A stretch of DNA of 64,000 nt. Source: Cavenderia fasciculata. Taxonomy: Eukaryota > Evosea > Eumycetozoa > Acytosteliales > Cavenderiaceae. The stretch lies in assembly GCF_000203815.1 (NCBI RefSeq), contig NW_004457695.1:2416054-2480053 (forward strand). The letters are read 5' to 3'. This document shows positions 22,426 to 36,235 of this stretch, piece by piece; positions within the stretch are counted from its first letter, which is position 1, and each line of letters starts with the position of its first letter. The notes under the pieces are model-generated. The model was given only the letters and a program-made list of their open reading frames with translations, ran no database searches and was not told the DNA's origin. The position numbers were made by a program, and so were the translations under genes.

Positions 22426-25400
22426 TTAGACCATATTCTTTAAGACACAACCTTCAAAAGCAAGACCAGGACCAAAGGCAAGAGAGATAGAGTATTGAGG
22501 TAGTGACTTTGAATGACGAGCATGTTCGAGTACAAAGATGACCGATGCACTAGACATGTTGCCGTAGTTTCGGTAGATGTCCCACGAGTGTTGGTTCTGC
22601 TTGGATGTGATGCCAAGACTCTGCTCGATCGACATGAGGATAGCCTTTCCACCAGTGTGTATGAGGAATTCGCATTCCTTGGGTGTGAGGTCTTGTGTTT
22701 GACTCTTGTTCTTGGCCAAGAGATCATTGACAAACGACTCGATACCACCTCCGATGTGGTGCGGGATGGACTGGTCGAGACCGAGGTCCCATCCATCGGT
22801 ACTAATATCCCATGTCATTGTGTGTGCAGTGTCTGGTACCGATCTAGTCATAGAACCAATCACCTCAAAGAGTGGGTGTTCGTAGATGGTTGGGTTACAA
22901 CCGAGAATGTAGGCGGCTGAACCGTCGGCAAAGATGGTCGACGCTACGATTTGGTCAACACCTTCCTTGGTCGAGAAATGGGTGCTACATATCTCTGTGC
23001 AGACTACCAGAACACGGTTCTTGGGATGTTTGCTTGCAAGTGGTACAGCGGCACGCATCGACGAGAGACCGGCTAGACAACCCATAAAATTGACAGATAG
23101 ACGTTCAATATCCTTGTTGAGACCGAGACGTTGGATCAGCACAAAGTTGATGTCAGGCACGACGACACCAGTTGATGACACAGACACAATGTGAGTAATA
23201 TCTTGGATACTACCACCCCACTCTTTAATGGCCTTTTCACAGGCACGTTGTGAGAGATCGGGTGCACACTTTTGGAACTGACGATTAACATCATTGATAT
23301 TTTCATTCTTGCGATGACGTAGAGCAGTCTCTTCGCGCAATGGATTACGGTATAGGTATCTAGTGTTGATTTGCGATTGCTCAAAGATCTTGGACACCTT
23401 GTCGACGACCAACGGGTCGCTCGAAAAGTCCTTGGACATGACGGCCGACAACTCTGACTGCTTGAGTGGCTCGTTGGGCACAGCCGTTCCAATACCCAAA
23501 ATGTATGGGTTGTTGTTGCTTGTTGGTGCAGTCTGCATCAAACTTGGTGACATGATTGATGATAGACGACGGTTGACAATGGCAGCTGGATGTTTCATTG
23601 GCGATGACGACGAGTTGGTAGAAGCAGCGGCGGCAGCAGCAGCAGAGGCAGCAGACAATGGTGGAAGTGGAGATGCGACAGACGATGGAAGACTGTGGTT
23701 GCGACTGACATTGGCAGAGATCTTGGGAGACCCAATCAAATGGTGTTGCTTTGGTTGTTGCATAGGTTTTTGTACCATTGGAGATGACTTTACCTTTACT
23801 GGCTCTTCTGCAACCGGTGTGGTTGATCCGACCACCATGTTGGGGTTGGGCAGAGATGCAGGGGTTGTAGTCTTGGCAAGAACTGGTTTCTTGGTGACTG
23901 CTGCTGCTTTAGCAGATACTCCAGTCGATGGGATACCCTTGGCTTGTACAACCTTTTCAACAAGATCATTGATACTCGAAGAGGAGAGTTGAATATGCGA
24001 GAATAGATTCTTGTTTTCAAACTCCTTGTCAATCCATCCCTTGAATTGGACGGTCAACAACGAGTCTAGACCATAGTCCTTTAACTTGGTGTCTAGGTTG
24101 AGCTTGGACTTGTTGATCGAGAGTAGGTCGGATACCTTGTTGGTCAGCTTTTCAAGGACACTTTCACTCGTGAAACTTTCCTTTTGCGATGCTCCACCTA
24201 TTCCTCCATTCGACGATGATGAAGATCTTGCATTGCGTTCAGAGCCAGCATAGATGAGATGCTCCATCTTGGGACGCATGTGTTCGTAAGAGTCGAAAAA
24301 GAGTGATGTGACCATTGGCGTGATGACGAGTTGGTAGAGATTCAATGCGCCGCTAGTGTTGAGCACGTTGGATTGGTTGAGTGCTGCTTCTAGAGCACCA
24401 AAGAACTTGCCGATCGAGAGGACGGGCAGTCCACGACTGGCAAACAACGATTGGATAGCTTCATTCTCGGCGACCTTTCCACTGGCGTCGAGGGGACCCC
24501 AGTTGATAGCGAGTGCAGGGAGACCGGCTTGACGACGGAAGTTGGCGAGAGAGTCGAGTACGGCATTGGCAGAGTTGTAGGCTGCCTGGTCATAGTATCC
24601 AATCACACCAGTAATCGACGAGAACAAGATAAAGTGTGACAACTTCCAACAGTTGATGATTGACAGACGATGCAAGTTGATAGCACCCAACACCTTTGGA
24701 TTGTGGACATTGGAGATGTTTTCAGCGGTCACCTTGGAGATGGGCACATCGTCATAGACAGCGGCCAAATGGAAGACGGCGCGGACGGGTGGTGCGTTGG
24801 CCAGTTTGTTCTTGACGGTCTGGGTGAGGTTCTCCATGACCGACACGTCGCAGCTTGCAAATACAATGTTGACCAAACGCTTGTGTGGCTCTTTCATCAG
24901 CTTTTCAAGCTTCCACTTTAACGAGGACTTTGAAATGACGATGATGTGAGACACCTTGGAGTGTTTGATGAACCAGGCAATGATTTGCAACGAGATACCA
25001 GTCTGGCCGGTAATGATGATCGTGTCCTTGAGGTCGACGAGATAGTTGGATTTGGCAACCTCAACCTTTTCATTCTTTTGCTCGTGATGCAAAATGTCAG
25101 AGCAGTCAATGATGATCTTTCCAATGTGACCACGCTCGCCAAGTGATTCAATGGCTTCCTTGGAACGTTCAGCAGCGTATACTTGGATGGGTAGTTTGTT
25201 GAGCTTACCCTCTGCGACCCAACCGACGATGGTTTCTAGCATCTTTTGGAGTTGCTTTGGTTTCTCGTCGATAAGACGTTCCAAGTCAACACCACAATAC
25301 TGAATGTCTCCCTTAAAGTTACCCATGTCTAATGGTTCGTTGGCATAGATGTGGGTGACGGACAGATCGGCGATACGACCAAACGACGACATTGATTCAA

Positions 25401-28400
25401 AGTTGGATTGGGTGTACTCGCCAGACAAAGTGTTGACAAGACAGTCGATCTTTCCTCTAAGCTCGGCGGCATACTCTTTGTCACGAGTGCTGTAGATATG
25501 CTTGATCATAGAGCCATACTGTTGGACAAGATAGTTCTTCTTGTCCTTGGAACCGACTGTTGCGTAGATGCTACCGTCAGCAGCACCCTTCATCTTGAGC
25601 AGGTTGAGACAGGCGAGACCGACACCACCAGTGGCCGAGTGGATCAGGGCAGTCTCGTCCTCGTCCATGTGGTTGACCTTAAAGAGCGAGTGGTAGGCAG
25701 TACAGTAGACGACGGGCAGCGATGCAGCTTCAGAGTACGAGATGGACTCTGGTTTCTGGACAACGAGGTGTTGCGAGGTGGTTACATGCGATGCAAGACT
25801 GTGACGGGCAAATCCGAGTACTTGGTCGCCAATCTTCCACTGGCTGACAGCAGACCCAATGCGAGTTATGGTGCCAGAACATTCTAGACCAAATGGTGGG
25901 TTGTAGATATCACCCTTTCTAAATATCTCGGCTGGCAACAATCCCTTGTAAAAGAGGTTGTCTTTAAAGTTGACACCGACTGCTTGCACCTTGATTTCAA
26001 TGTCATTGGGTGCGAGTACCTCGGGCAACGTGCAGAATTGGTAGTCGAGACTTTGCTTGGACTTGCAGTAGAGCTTGTCGACGTTGGTCTCGTAGGCGAC
26101 CTGCGATTTCTTGGCGTCGACGGGCTCGATGAGTTGGCGATTCTGGAAGAGACGTGGTACCAAGACAGCACCGTCCTTTTTGACGATATACTCCTTGTCG
26201 GCCATCTCCATCGATACGAGCTTGATGATGAATGCCAAGTCGGCAGTATCCTCTTCTTCAATGTCGATCGAGTAGATTTGGAGTGCAGTGTCTGCGTACT
26301 CGTTCATAGCAGTACGGGTCAACCCAATCAACGAGGCATTGAGATAGTTCTTGCTGGTACGTTGGGCACACTTGGTGAGCACGACAATCTTGGGGACATG
26401 CACACCTCTCTCGGCCATAGCTCCGGCCAGTTGGAAGAGCTTGGTGAGTTGGTAGGTCACGAGTTGGTAGTTTCCATTGAGTGTCTCGACACCAGTCATA
26501 AAGAATGCAATCGAGCTCTTGGACAAGCTTGCTTCAATAGTCTTTTCATCTTGGAGTGATGGGTTGCGGAGTAACTCTGTTTCAATCACATCGACTTTCT
26601 CTTGACACAGTACGAGTGAGTCACGGAGATACTTGGAGATGAGAGACTTGCGACCTTCGATAGTTGGACTGTTGACACCATTGTTGGTGAGACCGTTGGC
26701 GAGTGTGGCACTACCTGGTACAATCATAGAACAGTAGGCGACAGAGTCACGACTGACTCTAAACTCGGATATACTCTGCTTTTGGGCGTGTACGACAAAC
26801 GAGTGGTCTTGTCCAATTTCCTTTTCTTCAAAGTTGATAAATGACACTGGGTAACGGAACCCACCAATTTGGTTACACAACAATTCAGACCATTCGTTGG
26901 GACGGATGGCACAATGCTCGGTACGGAACTGGTCACTAAACTGCCACCATTGATGGAAACATCCAAACACAATGTCAGAGAATGTCATCTTGGGTGAAGG
27001 TTCGATAAACATTAACCAACCATTTGGTGCGAGCATATCGTATAGTTGACGAATACCCTTTTCCAAATCAGCAACGGCATGCAATACATAGGACATTACA
27101 ATACAATCATAATCGGATGGAAGGAATGATTGAGAGGCATAGTCGAGTTCAAGATTCAGTGTCTTGTAAACCATCTTGATACATCCATTACTCTTTTCAA
27201 TCACCTTTTGGAACTTGGATTGAATGTCAGAGTTGATAAACGATGCTGAAATATCGGTAAAGGTGTAGACAACCTCGACACCGGACTTTTCATAAGTAGT
27301 ACCTTCAAAGAGTGATGCCAACTTGGTCAAGAGCTTGGTGGTGAGTGAACCAGTACCACCTCCAACTTCGAGTATTTTGATCACCTTTTTACAGTCTTGG
27401 TCAGACTTTGTGACAATATTACCAATGGCCTTTTGGATTGTGCTACCAACTTGCTCCAAATAATAGTCAACGGCTGTTGAAGAGGTGTAAAAGGAGCTGA
27501 GAAGGTTATTCTCAAACAGCGAGTGACAGGCAGTGCTGTCACCTTGGAGCAGACGTGGAATGATAGAGGTTGCACGCTCGATCAATGTCAACTCGAGATT
27601 GGCATCGGGATACTTGGCAAGAACCTTTGACTTTAGATCGATGGGAGACATGGATTGATAGTCTGCAGCCGATGGCACCAAAGAATGGATTTCAAACAGT
27701 CTTGTAAGGAAACGAGTAAAGCTAGTGTCGATACCAACTGACTTCATGTATTGTTCCATGGTCTGTGCATTCTTCTTGGTCCAGTCCCATCCACTGATAG
27801 TCTCTAATGTCTCTTTTAACAAGAGACAACAGTAGTTGACAAAATCAGTGTCTACAAGTACTTGACTCTTATCGTGTAACTCGGTCATCGGATCGGCCAT
27901 GATAGAGGTTGGGATGGGAAGAGATGACTCTTTGGATTGCCAGTTGATAGTGTAGACTTGGTCAGATGGCTTCTTGATAGTGTTGACCTTGTACTTTTCC
28001 AACGATTTCAATGTGAAGCGACCAACCTCTACAATGACTTGACCGTCCTGTCCAATCAATTGACAGGTTGCATGCACCTGGGTAGAGTGATCGGTTGGGT
28101 TGAGTATACGAGTGTAGAGATAGAGTTGGTCAATTTCATCGGTTTGGTTAAAGAGGGTCTGCGGATAGACTTGCATCTTGTCGACTCGTTCAACTACAAA
28201 ATGTTGGTTGCTGTCTTCTAGAATACCCAATACGCCATGGAAACAATTATCCAATACCATTGCATTCAACACTCTCTTGTAGTTGTTTCGGTGGTTCTCA
28301 ATGACCTCGTTGCCATCAAAGCTGAGCAGACACAGAGATTCAAAGTTTGGACCAACCCACAACTTGTCAATCACCTGGAAGTGTTTGCCATAGCCGAGAC

Positions 28401-31400
28401 CAAGTCGAACGATTCTATGGTAGAGTTCGGAACGATCGATTGAACAAACATCACAATCGGCCTTGAGTTGCAACAAATCAACCTTGGGTACAGATGTGAG
28501 ACTTTGGAGGATAGTGTCGTTGAGGATCTGGCTCGATGACTGTGGGTTCAGTTGGATCTTGGCCTTGCACATTTTACTCCATTTCTTTTGGTTGATCGAA
28601 TCCTTTTGGTAGAATTGGAATTGGTATACATTCTTGGAGATACGATCGATCGTAGTCTGGAGATGTTGTTGCTCACCCTCGACCAAAAAGAACGGGCTGA
28701 GAAACTCGATGGATTGGATGAGGATGGACGTGTGGGCAGCTGTCAGTTGGTCATTTGAATGCTTCTCCAAGTACTCGACTGCCTCTAGGATAATGTCGAG
28801 GTAGCCTGCACCAGGGAAGATGGGCTTACCACGCACCTTGTGGTCCTTCAAGTAGGCATAGCAGTTCTTTTTGACGTCAATGATGGTTTCAAAACTCTCC
28901 TGCCCGTTCAAGTGTTTCTTCCAACCGATTAAATCGATTGTTGGACCCTTGAGACGGAGGTCGTGACTGTACAACGACTCGTTCCAGTACTGGGTATCAC
29001 TCTCCCATTGATAACGGGGTAGGATGTTGGTCACCTCCTTCCAGAGATTGGTCGATAGGATAGACTCATCAAACTGTGTGCCAAAGTCAATATTGACACC
29101 TTGACAATACAACTGTGCCACCGACGAGTAGAATGTCAACAACTCATCCTTGGAACGGTGGAGTGCCGACATTACGTTGGTACGCAAACCGGCATTACCA
29201 CACTTGTTGATGAGATAGGCGAGTGTTGGGTGAGGAGTGATCTCGAGGTACACTAGACGCTTGTGTTGGTTGCTCTTGGTGTACTTTGATAGATTGGAAA
29301 TAGCCTTTTCAAAGTGGACTGGTTCACGAAGGTTCTTGTAGATGTATTGAGCATCGACTGGGGTGGTTTGGAGATCACCATAGACTGTCGAGAACAATGG
29401 CACCATTGGACGGAATGTGGATGGCAGATCGGCCAATGATTCAAGTACCTCCTTTTTAATGGCCTTTTGGTAGGATGAATGGAACGAGCATGGAGACTTG
29501 AGGAAGGCATTAAAGATACCCTCCTTTGTAAGCTGGCTGGCTAGTTCTTTTAATCTATCCTCCTTTCCAGTGACGACGATTGATTCTGGAGCATTGTAAC
29601 AGGCAATCTCCAAATCATGGAACTCATTTCCATACTTTTCGTCAAATGATTGCGAACCAAGACTGATGGCCAACATCTTACCGCTTCCAATAGTCTTGTT
29701 TTGCAACATACTTCTATAATATACAATTTTAATGGCTGATTCTAATGAAATGGCACCTGAAAAGTATGCAGATGTTACTTCACCAAAACTATAAGAGAGA
29801 AAAAGAGTAAGTTAAAAGTTAAATAATTAAATATAATATTATATATTTATATATTTATATTTATATTTCTTTTTAATTAATTTATAGTTACCTATGGCCA
29901 ATAACCATTGAAGGTTGAATACCAAACTTTCCATAAAGAGCAACCAAACCCATTTGAATTAAAAATAAGGCAGGTTGAGCAATGATTGGAGTGTTGATGG
30001 TGATTTGATCGTCTTCGGCAATGGAACCGATCTTTTCCCAAACACTATAGCCACAGTACTTTTTCAATAGGTCGTCACAAATGTCAATAGTGTCTTTGAA
30101 TACTGGTTCAGCTTCATAAAGCTTTCTACCCATTCCATTCCATTGTGGACCTTGACCAACAAATACAAAGCAAACTGGGATATCCTCTCCAGGTACATTG
30201 TCACTGCTAGAAAGAACATTAGAGATGGCTGGATTGGTTCCTTCGAGGTACTCTTTCCAATCCTTGGCAATGACCACCTTACGGTGAAGTAAATTGGCCT
30301 TCATGGTGGATTGATGTAATGCAAACTCTTGGAAATTAATCATATGATGATAGTTTGTATTATCCTTTACCTCTTGTTCATATTTATCCAATGACCATTC
30401 AGAATTTGAACTTGTAGGAACCATATAATATTTTTCTTTTTCAGCTCTAGAGGAAAAGAGAGTAATCAAAAAAAAAAAAATAACAAATTAATTAATATTA
30501 ATTATTATTATTATTATTTTTTTTTATAATATTTATATTTATATTTATAGATTTAACATACAAAGAATAATCAGGTTCTTGATTAATATATTCTTGAACA
30601 ACTAAATGACAATTGGCACCACCAAATCCAAATGAATTGATACCAATATTTACAATTTGGTCCTCTGGGAACACTTCAATTTCATTTACGACTTGGATGT
30701 GGTATTGATCGAATGGAATCTTTGGATTGGGTTGGTTAAAGTGGATACTTGGTACCAACATACGATTCTTTAACATCAGAGATGACTTGATGAGAGAGGC
30801 AATACCGGCAGCAGATTCCAAATGACCGATATTGGTTTTGAATGATCCAACTTTCAAGGGAAAGTCTTGTGAATGGTTACTAGTAAAAACGTTAGAGAGA
30901 GCTCCAACTTCGATTGGATCACCAACAGGAGTACCAGTTCCATGGCACTCTACATAGTAAATATCATTTGCAGCAAGCTCACTCTTCTCAAGTGCACTTG
31001 CGATATTTTTGGATTGTGATTCACCCGATGGTGTTGTCAAAGATGACTTGTCAAAAGATCCATCTTCATTCATATTTGAACCAAGGATGACTCCATAAAT
31101 TCTATTTTTATCTTTTTCTGCTTGTTCTAATGATTTTAAAATCACCTAAACAAAACAAAACAAAAATAGATTAAAACAGTGGTTTGTTAGAATAATGAAA
31201 ATATATAATTATTAATTATTTTTTTTTTTAGTTATATATTTTTCAACTTACAATTCCAGCACCTTCACCACGAACATAACCATTGGCATCGGCATCAAAA
31301 GTTTTACATCTTCCATCTGGATTGAGAACTCCTAGACTGGAAAAAGCAACACTGGTCGATGGGTCCAACAAGGCATTGACACCTCCACAGATGGCAACTT

Positions 31401-31980
31401 TACAATCGCCGTTGGCGATGGATTGGAGACCCAAAGAAACAGAAGCAAGAGAGCTGGAACAAGCAGTATCGACGGTAAGCGATGGACCACGGAAATCGTA
31501 GCAGTAAGAGATACGGTTAGATATGATCGAGGCATTGCTACCGGTCATGGCATAGGGGGATTGTTCGGAAACGTCCTTGTATTGCAACTTCATGTAGTCG
31601 TGGTTACTGACACCCATAAAGACACCAGTGTCGGTTCCTCGGAGAATGGTTGGGGAAATTCCAGCATCTTCGAGTGCCTCCCACACAAGTGTGAGCAGGA
31701 TTCTTTGCTGGGGATCGATCAATGGAGCCTCTTTGGGAGAGATGCCAAAGAATAGACTGTCAAAACATTTCCATTCGTTCATGTTGAGGAAACCCCCATA
31801 TTTATTATTAATCATATCAGTGTCATTGTAGGTAGAGCTCCAACGGTCCTTGGTAACAACAGATACACCGTCGAAACCTTGAAGCAATTGACTCCACAAC
31901 TCTGTTGGAGTTTTGGATCCACCTGGCAATCTAAAACCAAGTCCTACAATGGCAACCTTGTTATTATTATTATTAGTCAT
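22426..31980 (-). CDS. stlA: Hybrid type I/type III polyketide synthase, Steely1-like
   Basis: Four exons (31980-31252, 31145-30562, 30446-29892, 29788-22426), about 3076 residues. Domains in order, with active sites: KS (DTACSSS, ECHGTGT, NIGHLES); AT (GHSFGE, the Ser codon split by intron 3); DH near residue 930 (DHKVRGKPIFP); C-methyltransferase near 1430 (ILEVGGGTGS); ER near 1880-2170 (ATGGVG); KR near 2210 (ITGQTG, YNSAN); ACP near 2529 (GLDSLL); then a Pro/Ser/Ala linker of about 140 residues and a chalcone-synthase-type domain from about 2714. That domain keeps its Cys (FMGCLAG), His (IHTGGK) and Asn (RNYGNMS). In D. discoideum, Steely1 makes MPBD/alkylresorcinol-type products and Steely2 the DIF-1 core. 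The C-terminal domain matches Steely1 as I recall it (end FGPGLAFEGC-LKN-V), so stlA is preferred over stlB. All catalytic residues are present. Confidence 0.93.
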
Positions 31981-34034
31981 TATTATTATTTATTATTATT
32001 ATTATTATTTATGTTTGTTGTTTGTGTAAGTTATTAAACAATATGTGTGTGTGGTTGAGGGGGGGTATTTATTTAATAGATTTAAAAAATGAAAAAATCG
32101 GAAATAATAATGGAAAAAACTGGAAAATAAAAAAAAAAAGAAGTATTTTTAAAAAGTTCGAAAACTAAATAGTATGTGAAAAATTAAATGGAAAAATAGT
32201 ATATTGGAGAGAAATGTGATGATTGAAGAGTACTATTTATTATTGTGTGAACAGATAACTGTGAAATAAAAATAGTATTTTTTTTTAAAAATTATATTTA
32301 TAGAGAGAATAGAAGACAACGCATTTAATTTGTGCTTGAAAACGAATAAGAATGTGATGACTCCAACCCTGTTCAAACCCTAATCTTGTATTTATGCAGC
32401 CACTGTCAATTGACCAAATATTTTAAAGAAATAAAAAAAAAAAAATTAAAAAAAAAATTAAAAAAAAAAAAACTATCGTGCTCCACTGAAAATCTGTGTT
32501 TGGCATCTGCTACCAGCCAATTCAGAATGAAAAAAAAGACGGTTATCAGTATTCACTTCCTTTTTTAGATTTAAGAATTCTTCTCAAATAATCTGATAGG
32601 CTACGTATATAAACAGTAATCCATATTTTTGGTTAAAATATTGTCTATTGCAAACGATAAATAAAAGTTTTGAACCCCCCCTCTAGATTTTACCAACCCG
32701 TTTTAATCCCGATTCTCCAAATCCCTTTATCCATTAATGGTTCTACTAATTAATAAAGACGATGGCGCAATGACGGTATTGGAGTGTCTGCTGAGCGTGC
32801 TGAGAGGTTTATCATTTTGTGACCACTCATTAATTACGAACAGAACCATCTCCAAAACAATCTGTTTTACACTTACTAGACCATGGTTGAGATCAACTAC
32901 TTCATTGCCAAAGGGTACTTTGTTGTTGTTGCCAGTGTCAAAAGAGAGAACCCTCCATTTTTTTACCCTCGGTTCAGACCACCAATTAGGAACACTCATC
33001 TTTTAGCCAAGGGGTGATGATTATTCATTCCTCAACCAAAGAGAGGAGAGTGTAGGGTGAAAAGCAATGGAGAATAATTTGATACAACAACTAAAAAATC
33101 GTCCAATTTACTATACCAATTTAATTTAGATGTTGCTTTTTCTTGTTCTTTTCTTCTTCCTTTTAGTTCATCCCTACCAACACCACTGTTTCTCCCTACT
33201 AGTTTAGTTTGAGAGAGTATATATAAATATAAAAAGTGTGATCCATTTAGTATCAAATGTATTTAACCACTTTTCTCCTTTTAATTTAAAAGTGTCGATT
33301 GATTGGGCAACTGTCAACAACAACAACAACACCACCACTTCTCCTACTAGCTACTAGCAGGGGCTGCTTCTTTTGTTTGTTGTCAGTTGAGTCAACGACC
33401 ACAATAACTCTTCTCTTTTCCTTGACCCCGTCCATCCCAAAGAGGCATATCTTGTAAACATTTAGTCACACATGTCTGTCGTGTTTGTTTGATTCAAAAA
33501 GTTATTGTTGCTGCTGCTGCTGATGTGTTTGATGTTGTTGCAAACTACCCAATTTGTTGGTTCACGTGTGTTTGTTGTTATTTGGACACTCCCTCTTGAC
33601 GACGTTCCTTGGTTTATTGGCAGTTTTGTCTGTTTTACTATTTTGGTTATTATTTCTTTTGTTGTTGCTGTTGTTGCTGTTGTTGTTGTTGTTGTTGTTG
33701 TTGGTATTTCAGTGATATATCTTCCCAATAATTATAATATGACTCTTTATTCTTCCAAAGGTAATATTTTAAATATCGATCCCATTTTTCCTAATTTAAA
33801 AAAGAATATATAAAGTTAGTAACAAAAACACTTTATAGCATTTCAGAGGGTAAGGAAGAAAGCAAAAGTTGTGTGTGTCTGTGTGGTTTGATCATGATCA
33901 TGATAATAATAATGATCATGATGGATGATGATGATGTGTAGTGGTTGTAATGGATGGGGTTGGATATAGAAGTGATAAGTTTTCCGATGGATTTCATTTA
34001 TCACTACCACCACAAGTTGGAATATTAAACTTTA
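31981..34034. other. Intergenic DNA upstream of the Steely gene
   Basis: Two kilobases with the Steely gene promoter at the left end: very AT-rich with long A and T runs to about 32480. A patch of more balanced composition at about 32690-33030 has open frames on both strands but no recognisable domain. About 33500-33720 is GTT/CTG-repeat DNA. GATCATGATCATGA palindromic repeats lie near 33890-33920. Confidence 0.5.
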
Positions 34035-34451
34035 TCAATCCAACACATGGGTGTTGTGTTGGCCGATCAGATCAATTATTTTAATATTTAGATAAAACTA
34101 GATCCAATGGTGATGTATGGAATAGAATAGAATAAGATAGAATGGAAGATTGTGTGTGTGTGTGTAAGAGAGAAAGATACATACAGTATTTGTACTGATA
34201 CAAGAATAGAATTTTTGATGTAATGTGAGACAGTTAAATGAAGCATAGGAACGATCGTTCTCACATTGTTTGAGTTCTACCAAATGCTCTGAACAGGAAT
34301 CCACTACCTGTTTAGTCTTTTTGTCGGCAGTGACGATAGCATCAACCATTTTACATCTCTCATTGAATTGATCGGGATTCAAGTGTAGATAGTCTTGATA
34401 GAAATCTTTAAATTCATCAAACTCTGGTTCAGGGAATCTATATCGAGTCAT
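34035..34451 (-). CDS. Twin-CX9C (CHCH) protein, probably mitochondrial
   Basis: Exon 34451-34185 encodes 89 residues beginning MTRYRFPEPEFDEFKDFY. Two CX9C motifs are visible, CSEHLVELKQC and CLTLHQKFYSC, separated by ten residues. This is the helical hairpin fold imported through the Mia40 pathway into the mitochondrial intermembrane space. The second exon is proposed as 34097-34035 after a TCTAG acceptor, adding about 20 residues; it is less certain. The family includes respiratory-chain subunits and assembly factors, and I cannot choose between them. Confidence 0.7.
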
Positions 34452-34935
34452 TTCTTCCTTCTTTTTGATTTCTTCTTCTTTTGTTTATATAAATTACAAA
34501 TATTAATACAATGAATGAATGAATAAATGAATGAATGAAAAGATAATGAATGATAAACTTTTAAAGCTAATACTGTGAAAAAAAAAAAGATATAATGGAG
34601 CTCTTCAAAATTGAGTGGTTTCAGTATCTAAGTTGTTATCTATTCTTCTAGAGAGAGAGTGCGTGTACGTATGAGTGTGTATGGTTGTGAGGAGTTTGTT
34701 GGATGGTTGAAGAATAGAAAGGTTAAATTAAATATATTATCTATGCGTAATTAAACAGACAACATCGCTTTGCGTGCATGCTCTGACGGGAAAAACATAA
34801 TGTATTGCTCTTTCGTTCGTTTTCAAAATCAACATATATCGTATTCATTCAAATTATCTATCTCTATCTATCTGCTATATTAGTATTATTATAATTATAT
34901 GAATACGTGTCGAACATAACTTATTGTGACACATC
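34452..34935. other. Divergent promoter region
   Basis: Shared upstream DNA of the twin-CX9C gene (-) and the tRNA isopentenyltransferase gene (+). It contains an ATGA tandem repeat near 34510-34540 and otherwise AT-rich DNA. No coding frame. Confidence 0.6.
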
Positions 34936-36200
34936 ATGTTATTCAACAACATCACCAAATATATTAAATGCAATAATGGAGCAAACACACTCAATGCATG
35001 TTTTCTGAAATCAGTGACGACATCATCATCATCAACAACAAACAACTATAGATACAACAACGTCAGCAATGGGTGTTATTCAAGTACGATAGTAACATCA
35101 AATAATAGAATATACAACAATAATAACAACAACAGATACTATACTTCGTCACGACCCAAAGTGATGGTGATTGCTGGACCAACGGGTATTGGTAAATCGA
35201 GGATTGGTATAGAGATTGCAAAGCAGATAGGTGGTGAGATTATCTCTGCCGACTCTATTCAAGTATACAAGAATGTTAATATTGGGAGCAACAAGCTACC
35301 CGAGGACAACATACAACATCATCTCATCGATATTCTCGACGTCGGTCAAGAATATGGTGTCATACAATTTTACAACATGGCAATGGATGCGATCAAGGAT
35401 ATATTGAGTAGAGGCAAGGTGCCCATTGTCGTCGGTGGCAATGGCTTTTACGTCAAGTCGCTGTTTGACGGCCTGTCAGGCGCCGACGACGGTGCACCCA
35501 GCCACGACAGACTAGTGTGCGACGGCATCGAGCAGCGTCTGCGTTCAGAGAACAACTGGTACAAGATGTTGTCTGTTTTACGAGAGATTGACCCTGAATC
35601 GGCCGACTCGCTTACACGAAACGATTATCGTCGAATGGCCAAGTCATTCTACGTGTACTCGCAGACTGGCCAAAAGTACAGCAGCTTCAAGAAGCGTGAC
35701 CCGGGGCCTGCCGAGACACTCTACGACTTTAGATCATTCTATGTGACTACGCGTCGAGACTTTCTCATGTTTTTACTCAACTATCGGTGCGAATGGATGA
35801 TCCAAGACGGACTCGTCAAAGAGGTAGTCGACCTACTTCTCAACGGTATGTCACCCAGCGATGCTGCCGCACGTTCCATTGGATACCGTCAGTGTGTTGA
35901 AGCACTCCTCACGCCCATGGACACCCCCATCTCCAAAGACCACGCCACCAACTTCCTCAACGACTTTATGTCTAGCACCCGAGCCTACTCTAAGCGCCAA
36001 GCCATCTGGTTCCGAAAGTGCGAGCGTACCCAATGGGTCAATCTCTCACCACTCCCAGAAGAATCTCTCTCCATCTTTAACGGTGGTCAAGATCTAAGTA
36101 GTTGGAATCCAAAATCAAAAAACTCTGTTCCAACTGGATGGTCACCAATCTCTCCTCCATCTCCAACACTTTCAACTGTCGAACAGTATGTATTATGATA

Positions 36201-36235
<35 letters not shown>

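Noticed and set aside
25984-26559. Plus-strand frame of 191 codons inside the Steely gene
   Set aside because: Antisense shadow of the synthase coding region; its composition mirrors the coding strand.
33462-33813. Overlapping frames on both strands with runs of Val or Thr
   Set aside because: Produced by a GTT/AAC microsatellite; no conserved sequence outside it.
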